From contig SFKY01000104.1 in the NCBI GenBank assembly GCA_004554665.1, positions 1 through 6,034 of the forward strand: a DNA stretch of 6,034 nucleotides. The letters are read 5' to 3'. Shown piece by piece: positions 1-5,981 of this stretch. Position 1 is the first letter of the stretch; each line of letters begins with the position of its first letter. The position numbers were made by a program, and so were the translations under genes. The stretch is from Bacteroidales bacterium (GTDB lineage: Bacteria; Bacteroidota; Bacteroidia; Bacteroidales; Bacteroidaceae). Under the pieces are notes generated by a model. That model saw only the letters and a program-made list of their open reading frames with translations, searched no databases and was not told the origin of the DNA.

Positions 1-71
1 CGACAGGAAAAATGCAAAAATAGCAGCATAGGAATCAGCGAATCAATGACAGCAGTATAAAAACAGAAAAA

Positions 72-99
72 GAGGATGTGCCTATTATGACACACCCTC
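72..99 (-). terminator. Rho-independent-type terminator for minus-strand transcription
   Basis: Arms 72-80 (GAGGATGTG) and 91-99 (CACACCCTC) flank a 10-base loop. Read on the minus strand, the nine pairs include one G-U wobble and the stem is followed by TTTTTCTGTTTTT (71 down to 59). On the plus strand the same position is an A-C mismatch and no T tract follows. The asymmetry points to termination of leftward transcripts, most simply the polyprenyl synthase mRNA, whose stop codon is about 195 bases upstream of the hairpin. Confidence 0.55.
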
Positions 100-155
100 A
101 ACTCTTGCCAATTCCATCTCCGTATAATACTATGTGAAGGATTGTATAGCAGGAG

Positions 156-190
156 TTCCCTCGCCCCGTGGGAGAGGGAAAGGGTGAGGG
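156..190. repeat. GC-rich REP-like palindromic element
   Basis: A sharply GC-rich island sits in an AT-rich intergenic region. TTCCCTC (156-162) pairs with GAGGGAA (174-180), extended inside by CCC (164-166) with GGG (170-172). Alternatively CCCTCGCCC (158-166) pairs with GGGTGAGGG (182-190), with one G-U wobble. The two folds exclude each other. The motif resembles the CCCTCTCCC / GGGAGAGGG / GGGTGAGGG intergenic repeats I recall from many bacterial genomes. That is memory, not a search result. Only one copy is seen in this window. Confidence 0.5.
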
Positions 191-293
191 CATCAATGTG
201 GATGAAAGTAAATGGCGTATACATCAACTTTGTTCCTCATTGTTCACGAGAAAACATCAATATAAAACGCCCGTAAAAAGAACTTGAATTACG

Positions 294-1271
294 CTAAATC
301 GTGCGTGCTATCACATAATCGAGATAGGCTTGCAACGCGCGTTTAATCGCCTCGTCAGTAATCATGCTATCGATAAACTGCTGCGCTTCCGCATGAAACT
401 CCCACATTCTGCGCTCTGCATACTCTATACCACCATGCGTCTTGGTATAATCCACCAAAACCGCGATTTCATCGGCATTCACAGTACCATCTTTCACCTT
501 CAAAGCCAATGCTTTGATAGATGGTAAATCGCTGTTATTCACCGCATAAATAGCCGGTAGGGTCAATTTGCCTTCTACCATGTCATTACCAGTGGGTTTG
601 CCAATCTCCTTGGCATCGTAATAGTCGAAAATATCATCCCTAATCTGGAAAATGATGCCCAGATTCTGGCCAAATTTGCTGGCCGCCGCCACCTGTTCCG
701 GTGTGGCACCGGCTGCCTGTGCACCGATGGCAGCACACGCCTCGAAGAGGGCAGCCGTCTTGCCCTTGATGATATCATAATACACCTCCTCAGAGATAGC
801 CTCGTTGCGGATATTGGACAGTTGCAGGATTTCACCATCAGACAGCGTACGGCCCAACTGTGCCAAGTAGCGCACTATCTGTTCCGAATGGGTATAGGAG
901 ACGTGCAACAGTGCGGTGGAGAGGATATAATCGCCCACCAACACGCTGACCTTGTTGTCGTAAACCGCATTCACCGAAGCCTGTCCTCTGCGCTCCCCAC
1001 TCTCATCCACCACATCGTCGTGCACCAAACTGGCTGTGTGGAGCAATTCGAGCCCGATGGCTGCATGCTGCGCCACCGATGTCACACTACCAAAAGCCTT
1101 GGTAATGAGCAAGATAAGCATGGGGCGCATACGTTTGCCTCCGCGCTGTCGGATGTGGTTGAGTGCCTGCGCCAACAAGCCATCCTCATGCTCCAACGAC
1201 TCGTTGAACATCGCGATGAATTCTTCCAATTCAGAACTTATGGGTTCTTTGATGAGAGATAGATAGTCCAT
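294..1271 (-). CDS. ispB: Long-chain polyprenyl diphosphate synthase (IspB family)
   Basis: The gene encodes a 325-residue trans-prenyltransferase that extends an allylic diphosphate with isopentenyl diphosphate; in Bacteroidota the product normally becomes the menaquinone side chain. Family motifs are intact: GGKRMRP at 44-50, the first aspartate-rich motif DDVVD at 85-89, RRG just after it, GDYI at 113-116, KTA at 171-173, the second aspartate-rich motif DDIFD at 212-216, and the EGKLTLP segment near 233-239. The residue five before the first aspartate is a small alanine (A80), as expected for a long-chain rather than a C15 enzyme. The exact chain length cannot be read from the sequence, so the symbol is by family only. 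I chose ATG at 1271 (protein starts MDYLSL); an in-frame TTG at 1277 adds two residues and is less likely. It is divergent from polA, is preceded by a good Bacteroidota-type promoter, and ends in TAG. Confidence 0.93.
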   Translation of the reverse strand: MDYLSLIKEPISSELEEFIAMFNESLEHEDGLLAQALNHIRQRGGKRMRPMLILLITKAFGSVTSVAQHAAIGLELLHTASLVHDDVVDESGERRGQASVNAVYDNKVSVLVGDYILSTALLHVSYTHSEQIVRYLAQLGRTLSDGEILQLSNIRNEAISEEVYYDIIKGKTAALFEACAAIGAQAAGATPEQVAAASKFGQNLGIIFQIRDDIFDYYDAKEIGKPTGNDMVEGKLTLPAIYAVNNSDLPSIKALALKVKDGTVNADEIAVLVDYTKTHGGIEYAERRMWEFHAEAQQFIDSMITDEAIKRALQAYLDYVIARTI

Positions 1272-1291
1272 ACACAACTGAAATTTAGTTA

Positions 1292-1325
1292 CAAAATTAG
1301 TGATAATTTCGAGAAATGTGCCAAA
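1292..1325 (-). promoter_or_regulatory. Bacteroidota-type promoter for the polyprenyl synthase gene
   Basis: Read on the minus strand, TAATTTTG at 1299-1292 matches the Bacteroidota -7 consensus TAnnTTTG exactly. A TTTG at 1325-1322 lies 22 bases upstream, in the place of the -33 element. The expected start of transcription is about 1286, giving a leader of roughly 15 bases before the ATG at 1271. This is a motif match only; no transcript start is known. Confidence 0.6.
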
Positions 1326-1332
1326 AAATTTG

Positions 1333-1340
1333 TAATTTTA
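1333..1340 (+). promoter_or_regulatory. Possible -7 box of the polA promoter
   Basis: TAATTTTA at 1333-1340 matches TAnnTTTG except for the last base, and lies 19 bases before the polA ATG. No clear TTTG is found at -33; the nearest candidate is TTTC at 1307-1310. The leader would be very short. The ATG has no Shine-Dalgarno sequence in front of it (the preceding bases are AATAGTAGTTAT), which is common in this phylum. Weak evidence. Confidence 0.35.
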
Positions 1341-1359
1341 CACGATTAATAGTAGTTAT

Positions 1360-4122
1360 ATGGATAAATTGTTTCTTTTAGACGCTTATGCTTTAATATA
1401 TAGGTCGTATTATGCCTTTATCAAGAATCCCCGGATCAACTCCAAAGGACTCAATACCTCTGCCATCTTAGGATTCCTCAACACCCTCAATGAGGTATTG
1501 ACCAAGGAGAAACCCACCCATATCGGCGTGGCTTTTGATCATGGAAAGACCTTCCGCAACGATGCCTTCCCTGCCTACAAGGCACAACGCGAGGAGACAC
1601 CTGAGGATATCAAACAGAGCGTGCCCATCATCAAGCAACTTTTGGAGGCTTACCGCATCCCCATCTTGCAGGCAGACGGGTTCGAGGCCGACGATGTCAT
1701 AGGTACATTGGCCACTCAAGCCGGCAGCAAGGGTATCGCCACCTACATGCTCACACCCGACAAGGACTATGGGCAACTCGTCGGCCCCAATGTATTCATC
1801 TACCGCCCACGACATGGAGGCGGCTACGAGGTCATGGGCGAAAAGGAGGTCATGGACAAGTATGGCATCGCATCGCCATCACAAGTGGTAGACTTGCTCG
1901 CACTGATGGGCGACACGGCAGACAACTTCCCAGGATGTCCGGGCGTGGGTGAGAAGACCGCCAGCAAACTGGTACAGGAGTTTGGCAGTATCGATGCCCT
2001 ACTCCACCACACTGACCAGCTGAAAGGGAAAATGCGCGAAAAGGTAGAACAGGCAACCGACGATATCCGCATGAGCCACTTCCTCGCCACCATCCGTACC
2101 GATGTACCCATCGAACTCAACTTGGAAAATCTGAAGGTAACCGACCCGGACGAGGAGAAACTCCGCACCCTCTTCGCAGAATTAGAGTTTAAGGCCTTGG
2201 CAGCGAAGATTCTAAAGAAAAGTGAAAATAAGCCAAAAACCGACAATATACAGCCTGACCTTTTTGGCGATTTCCCGACCGAGAGCCAAGAATCGGCTGA
2301 AAATTCGCGATTTTCGACCCTTAAAACGACCCCTCACGATTACCAATTGGTTGAAGATGAAGACATTATGCGAGAAATCTGTGATTTTTTTAGGACAAAA
2401 AAAAATCTCAGTTTAGATACAGAGACCACATCGACCGATGCCATCAGCGCCGAACTGGTAGGTTTGAGCTTTGCCGTAGAGGAAAACCAAGCATTTTATG
2501 TTCCAGTACCCGCTGACCGTGATGCCGCGCAAAAAATTGTCGATATCTTCAAGCCACTCTACGAAGACCCCAACATTTTGAAGATTGGCCAAAACATCAA
2601 GTACGACTACGAAGTGCTGCGCCGTTATGGCGTAGAGCTGCGCGGTCGCATGTTCGACACCATGCTCGCCCACTATCTCATCCAGCCCGAGCTCCACCAC
2701 AACATGGACTATATGGCCGAGACGCTTCTGGGTTACCAAACCATCCATATAGAGGAACTCATCGGAACCAAAGGCAAAAACCAGAAGTCGATGCGTGACC
2801 TCCAGCCCTCCCAAATCTACGAGTATGCGGCTGAGGATGCCGACATCACCCTGAAACTGAAAAACATCCTGGAACCAAAACTGAAAGAGGCCGGCGTCGA
2901 ACAACTGTTTTGGGAGATAGAGATGCCCTTGGTGCCCATATTGGCAGAAATGGAGATGACAGGTGTAAGAATTGACACCGAATCGCTGAAAGAAACGTCA
3001 AGGATTTTCAACGAAAGGATGGCCGAATACGAGCGCAAGATCTACGAGGAGGCCGGCGAATCGTTTAATATATCCAGTCCGCGTCAGGTAGGCGACATTC
3101 TCTTTGGCAAGATGAAAATCGTGGACAAGCCCAAGAAGACCAAGACGGGCCAATATGTCACCTCTGAAGAGGTATTGGTACAACTGAAGAACAAAGCTCC
3201 CATCGTTGAAAATATATTGAACTACAGAGGACTCAAGAAACTGCTCGGCACCTACGTAGATGCACTGCCCAAGCTGATCAACCCTTGCACCGGGCGCATC
3301 CACACCAGCTTCAACCAAGCCATCACTGCCACAGGCCGACTCAGTTCGTCGGACCCCAATCTGCAAAACATCCCCATCCGCGACGATGATGGCAAAGAGA
3401 TACGCAAGTGTTTCATCCCCGAACCGGGTTGTCTGTTTTTTTCAGCAGACTATTCGCAAATAGAATTGCGTATTATGGCACATCTGTCGGGCGACGACAA
3501 CATGGTCGAGGCCTTCCGGGCAGGCCATGACATCCACGCTGCCACTGCCGCCAAGATATGGCACGTGCCCGTAGATACCGTGACGGCCGAGCAGCGCAAG
3601 CAAGCCAAGCAGGCCAACTTCGGCATCATCTACGGTATCACCACCTATGGCTTGGCACAGCGCATGAATATCGACAACCGTGAGGCACGGCAACTGATTG
3701 ACGACTATTTTGCCACCTTCCCCAAGGTTCAAGCCTATATGGAGCAGGCCAAGGAGACTTGCCGCGCCAAAGGCTACGCCGAAACGCTCTTTCACCGTCG
3801 CCGCTATCTGCCCGATATCCTCTCGGCCAACGCCACCGTGCGTGGCTTTGCCGAGCGCAATGCTATCAACGCGCCCATACAGGGGTCGGAAGCCGATATC
3901 ATCAAGGTGGCCATGATCCGCATACACGACCGATTCCGTCGCGAGGGAATACGCTCAAAGATGATATTGCAGGTACATGACGAACTCAACTTCAGTGTCT
4001 ATCCCGAAGAAAAGGAACAAGTGGAGCGCATCGTCATCGAGGAGATGCAGCGCGCCTATCCCCTCTCCGTCCCGCTTACGGCCGATGCCGGTTGGGGCAA
4101 CAACTGGTTAGAGGCGCATTGA
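1360..4122 (+). CDS. polA: DNA polymerase I
   Basis: A full-length 920-residue Pol I (E. coli: 928), used in Okazaki fragment maturation and excision repair. The 5' nuclease domain occupies about 1-285, with D8, the EADD acidic cluster (109-112), TPDKD (132-136), GDTADN (184-189) and a helix-hairpin-helix GVGEKTA (195-201). A low-complexity linker (about 286-330) follows. The 3'-5' exonuclease domain (about 335-510) keeps its catalytic residues: DTET (353-356), NIKYD (412-416) and YAAED (489-493), so proofreading should be active. The polymerase domain (about 520-920) has TGRLSSSDPNLQNIP (658-672), motif A DYSQIELR with D697, motif B with R746, K750 and F754, and motif C VHDE (872-875). F754 at the O-helix position predicts the usual discrimination against dideoxynucleotides. 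The start ATG gives the typical N terminus MDKLFLLDAYALIYR. The gene ends in TGA and is followed by a strong hairpin at 4178-4224. Confidence 0.98.
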   Translation: MDKLFLLDAYALIYRSYYAFIKNPRINSKGLNTSAILGFLNTLNEVLTKEKPTHIGVAFDHGKTFRNDAFPAYKAQREETPEDIKQSVPIIKQLLEAYRIPILQADGFEADDVIGTLATQAGSKGIATYMLTPDKDYGQLVGPNVFIYRPRHGGGYEVMGEKEVMDKYGIASPSQVVDLLALMGDTADNFPGCPGVGEKTASKLVQEFGSIDALLHHTDQLKGKMREKVEQATDDIRMSHFLATIRTDVPIELNLENLKVTDPDEEKLRTLFAELEFKALAAKILKKSENKPKTDNIQPDLFGDFPTESQESAENSRFSTLKTTPHDYQLVEDEDIMREICDFFRTKKNLSLDTETTSTDAISAELVGLSFAVEENQAFYVPVPADRDAAQKIVDIFKPLYEDPNILKIGQNIKYDYEVLRRYGVELRGRMFDTMLAHYLIQPELHHNMDYMAETLLGYQTIHIEELIGTKGKNQKSMRDLQPSQIYEYAAEDADITLKLKNILEPKLKEAGVEQLFWEIEMPLVPILAEMEMTGVRIDTESLKETSRIFNERMAEYERKIYEEAGESFNISSPRQVGDILFGKMKIVDKPKKTKTGQYVTSEEVLVQLKNKAPIVENILNYRGLKKLLGTYVDALPKLINPCTGRIHTSFNQAITATGRLSSSDPNLQNIPIRDDDGKEIRKCFIPEPGCLFFSADYSQIELRIMAHLSGDDNMVEAFRAGHDIHAATAAKIWHVPVDTVTAEQRKQAKQANFGIIYGITTYGLAQRMNIDNREARQLIDDYFATFPKVQAYMEQAKETCRAKGYAETLFHRRRYLPDILSANATVRGFAERNAINAPIQGSEADIIKVAMIRIHDRFRREGIRSKMILQVHDELNFSVYPEEKEQVERIVIEEMQRAYPLSVPLTADAGWGNNWLEAH

Positions 4123-4177
4123 TGGCAGACATGGCATCTCACTGATACACAGCGCATCAGGGAAAACAACTATCAGC

Positions 4178-4224
4178 AAAAGGGGCTGTACCCTATCATC
4201 CGCAAGATGGGTACAGCCCCTTTT
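4178..4224. terminator. Bidirectional terminator between polA and the CDF gene
   Basis: AAAAGGGGCTGTACCC (4178-4193) and GGGTACAGCCCCTTTT (4209-4224) form a perfect 16-bp stem with a 15-base loop; C4177-G4225 can add one more pair. The A-rich outer left arm and T-rich outer right arm put a U run at the 3' end of the stem in either direction. It lies 55 bases after the polA stop and 32 bases after the CDF stop, between convergent genes, so one hairpin can end both transcripts. Confidence 0.88.
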
Positions 4225-4256
4225 GTCAAGGTCTGCGATTAGTGTTTGCAGTGCTA

Positions 4257-5183
4257 TCACGAGGGACGCTCGTAGCGCCCATTCACTTTCAGCGGCTCCA
4301 CATGCAGGCCGATATGGGTACCCGCACCGAAACGGGCGCGCAGTTTGCGCTCTATCTCCGTGGCATGCAGATGCGATTCGTACAGCGTCATGTCTCCCCG
4401 CATGCGCACATGCATCTCCATCGCGATATGACTGCCAATACTGCGGGTCATCAGGTGATGCACCTCCGATACCCCCGCCACGCTCCCGGCTATGCGGCGT
4501 ATCTCATTCTCCACCTCGTCGGGCAGACTCTTCTCCATCAGTTCGTCCATCGCCGGCTTGATGAGCGCTATGGCAGCCTTGATAATGAGCACACTCACCA
4601 CCAGCGCGGCGATAGGGTCGAGAACCGCCCACTTTTGGCCCAGCAGGATGGCACCTCCGATACCGAAAAAGGTACCGACAGACGACAAGGCATCGCTGCG
4701 GTGGTGCCACGCATTGGCCACTACGGCCTCGCTGCCCACGCGACGCCCTACCCTACGGGTGAATCGGAACGCCCACTCCTTGAGAACAATGCTCACTACT
4801 GCAGCCGCCAAGGCTACCATTCCCGGCTGAGCCAATTCCTCGCCACAGATGGCCCGATATATCTTCACAAGACCATCGTAGCAGATCATCACGCCTACCA
4901 GAAAGAGGGAGAAACCGATAAGGACAGAGGCCAACGTCTCATACTTGCCGTGCCCATACTCATGGTTGGCGTCTCTGGGCTTGCTGCTGAGCCGCACAAA
5001 GACGAGGACGATGATATCGGTGACAAAATCGGTAAGCGAATGTACGGCATCGGCTATCATGGCTGCCGAATGGCCGAGAATGCCGGCCACAAACTTGCAT
5101 AACAACAGCAGCACATTAATCACACTGCCGGCCAATGTGACGCGGTAGATATGCCTTTCACGTGAACCATCTTGCTTTTCCAT
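4257..5183 (-). CDS. Cation diffusion facilitator family metal exporter
   Basis: The gene encodes a 308-residue inner-membrane transporter of the CDF family, which exports divalent metals (Zn, Fe, Mn or Co) against protons, normally as a dimer. Six membrane segments can be placed at about 15-37, 42-65, 83-103, 121-138, 166-184 and 187-207. The transport site has HSLTD in TM2 (H48, D52) and HHRSD at the start of TM5 (H160, D164); an H/D site in TM2, where FieF has D/D, leans towards zinc as in ZitB, but that is inference. The conserved loop PRDANHEYGHGKYETLAS is at 69-86. The cytoplasmic C-terminal domain (about 212-300) carries histidines at 242-243, 258, 271, 273 and 294, and E296 in the place of the FieF metal ligand D285. 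I chose ATG at 5183 (MEKQDG); an in-frame TTG at 5192 is less likely. No paired sensor or regulator gene is adjacent. Confidence 0.93.
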   Translation of the reverse strand: MEKQDGSRERHIYRVTLAGSVINVLLLLCKFVAGILGHSAAMIADAVHSLTDFVTDIIVLVFVRLSSKPRDANHEYGHGKYETLASVLIGFSLFLVGVMICYDGLVKIYRAICGEELAQPGMVALAAAVVSIVLKEWAFRFTRRVGRRVGSEAVVANAWHHRSDALSSVGTFFGIGGAILLGQKWAVLDPIAALVVSVLIIKAAIALIKPAMDELMEKSLPDEVENEIRRIAGSVAGVSEVHHLMTRSIGSHIAMEMHVRMRGDMTLYESHLHATEIERKLRARFGAGTHIGLHVEPLKVNGRYERPS

Positions 5184-5195
5184 ACTTTCCAATGC

Positions 5196-5813
5196 CTATG
5201 ATGCAGACGCAAAGTTACACATTATTTTACGATAAATACGGCTCGCTGCCCGTTTTTTGCCGTCGCCACGGCCATTTTTCCACCCACTACATCCCCTATC
5301 CGGCAAATTAAGGAAATGCTGTTGGAATATACACCCCATGCGTAAGCCCACCATATCCTTACTAACAAACGTGGCCACCCGGGTATAGGGTAGCCACGTT
5401 TGTTTGTTCCAGCGGGTATAGACGATACCATCAGAGTCGAACCTGATATACCATGCTTCACCCGTTTTGTCAGAAATGATGACCTTGACCGCGGCAATTG
5501 ATCCTAAATCCTTTCGGGGGAGGCTATATAAACTAACGCGATACTGCAATTTTCCTATATTACGACCGTAAGCCATATCCGTTTTCTTCAGTTCTTCAAC
5601 AATTGTATACGACGTTACTTTAGACTTTCCGTTGTCGCCAAACAATTTATAATAGCGTTCAAAAACCTTGGAATGATATATTTTCCGGGCAATCTTGGTC
5701 AACTCAGCATTGCGCTTCGTCTCACTCATTTTGGAGAATGTCTGCGCACTTGCACACTGTGATCCCGCAGCAAACAGCAGAGCCACAAGGATAATTTTAA
5801 TTAGTTTTTTCAT
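5196..5813 (-). CDS. Secreted protein of unknown function, C-terminal third probably frameshifted
   Basis: The uninterrupted frame gives 205 residues. The N terminus is a clear signal peptide: lysines at 2, 3 and 6, a hydrophobic core at 7-16, and a type I signal peptidase site after ASA (21-23). It is not a lipoprotein, as C20 has no lipobox. The mature part has a basic, probably helical region (28-58) and then probable beta strands, including YRVSLYSLP (91-99), AAVKVIISDKTGEAWYIRFD (107-126) and GIVYTRW (129-135). I do not recognise the family; export to the periplasm or surface is likely. After about residue 156 the frame becomes unconvincing (glycine-, arginine- and cysteine-rich, ending NFASAS). 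The next frame reads GVYSNSISLICRIGDVVGGK and ends AVFIVK-TAA at 5222, which looks far more protein-like. One extra base near 5345 would join the halves into a protein of about 196 residues. The ATG at 5813 has only a weak purine-rich leader, and no promoter is visible. Confidence 0.65.
   Translation of the reverse strand: MKKLIKIILVALLFAAGSQCASAQTFSKMSETKRNAELTKIARKIYHSKVFERYYKLFGDNGKSKVTSYTIVEELKKTDMAYGRNIGKLQYRVSLYSLPRKDLGSIAAVKVIISDKTGEAWYIRFDSDGIVYTRWNKQTWLPYTRVATFVSKDMVGLRMGCIFQQHFLNLPDRGCSGWKNGRGDGKKRAASRIYRKIMCNFASAS
5210..5217 (-). promoter_or_regulatory. -7 box of a promoter for the CDF gene
   Basis: On the minus strand TAACTTTG (5217-5210) matches the Bacteroidota TAnnTTTG box exactly, 26 bases before the ATG at 5183. 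No convincing TTG is seen 19-22 bases upstream (the sequence there is TATTTATCG), so the -33 half is weak. The box lies just after a TAA (5224-5222) in the frame I think is the true end of the upstream gene, but inside the tail of that gene if the uninterrupted frame is read to 5196. Confidence 0.5.
5364..5404. repeat. Long near-perfect inverted repeat inside the secreted-protein gene
   Basis: AACAAACGTGGC (5364-5375) and GCCACGTTTGTT (5393-5404) are perfect 12-base complements. After one C-A mismatch, ACCC (5377-5380) pairs with GGGT (5388-5391), leaving a 7-base loop. The shape, with A-rich and T-rich outer arms and a GC-rich core, is that of a bacterial terminator, but it lies over codons 137-150 of an open reading frame and just upstream of the suspected frame break. 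Confidence 0.6.
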
Positions 5814-5832
5814 ATCTTTTATACTTTAGTTT

Positions 5833-5952
5833 TTAGTATGGATTAGATGTATACCATTGGTAAGAAGAGCTATAATTAGTATGACTATTTATATAATAAT
5901 CGCCAGAAGAGGGATCTACTGTACCAGTATAATCTATTACCTGTTGGCGGAA
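5833..5952 (-). pseudogene. Possible 3' end of a gene, cut off by an in-frame stop
   Basis: On the minus strand, directly after the TAA at 5955-5953 and in the same frame, 39 further codons stay open to a TAA at 5835-5833, only 19 bases before the next ATG. The translation contains VIDYTGTVDPSSGDYYINSH and ends YQWYTSNPY; it is rich in Y, S, N, T, D and G, as in secreted Bacteroidota proteins. It contains no ATG, GTG or TTG in frame, so it cannot easily be a separate gene. Either it is the true C terminus of the gene at 5953-6034 after a nonsense mutation, or it is a chance open frame in AT-rich leader sequence. The family is not recognised. Confidence 0.3.
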
Positions 5953-5981
5953 TTAATTTAGTGCATACTTAATTCTGCCAA
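5944..5981. repeat. Inverted repeat over the stop codon of the right-edge gene
   Basis: TTGGCGGAATTAA (5944-5956) and TTAATTCTGCCAA (5969-5981) pair over 13 positions with one G-U wobble on the plus strand (an A-C mismatch on the minus strand), with a 12-base loop. No T tract follows on either strand, so a terminator is not well supported. The right arm and loop also take part in a second inverted repeat that reaches the window edge. Confidence 0.55.

Larger units (their letters stand above)
1..293. other. Intergenic region, no confident gene
   Basis: This stretch lies downstream of the polyprenyl synthase stop. It contains a hairpin (72-99) and a GC-rich palindromic repeat (156-190), listed separately. 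Short open frames touch the left edge: on the plus strand frame 1 is open from base 1 to a TAA at 58-60 (19 codons), and on the minus strand a frame is open from about 236 to the edge. The minus-strand frame runs through both the hairpin and the GC-rich repeat and gives a low-quality protein, so I do not call it. The plus-strand piece could be the tail of an upstream gene but is too short to judge. Confidence 0.6.

Noticed and set aside
105..128. TTGCCA (105-110) and TATAAT (123-128), like a sigma-70 promoter
   Set aside because: The spacer is only 12 bases and Bacteroidota use a different primary promoter form; no gene follows on the plus strand.
1..236. Minus-strand open frame of about 78 codons running off the left edge
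   Set aside because: It reads through the terminator hairpin and the GC-rich repeat, and the translation changes character at each of them. A real gene starting at ATG 29 cannot be excluded but is only 9 codons long here.
822..1262. Plus-strand open frame of 146 codons opposite the polyprenyl synthase
   Set aside because: It is the complement of a well-supported gene; the translation shows no domain and has no promoter or leader signal.
2297..2313. Small dyad GAAAAT / ATTTTC in the polA linker
   Set aside because: Six mostly A-T pairs with a 5-base loop inside an AT-rich linker is expected by chance.
4242..5102. Plus-strand open frame of 286 codons opposite the CDF gene
   Set aside because: It is histidine- and arginine-rich, typical of an antisense shadow of a GC-rich gene, and the minus-strand CDF protein has all family motifs.
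5244..5262. Minus-strand A AAA AAC heptamer, like a programmed -1 frameshift site, near the end of the secreted-protein gene
   Set aside because: It is phased for the alternative frame, not for the 205-residue frame, and a shift there would not join the two convincing halves, which meet about 90 bases further upstream.
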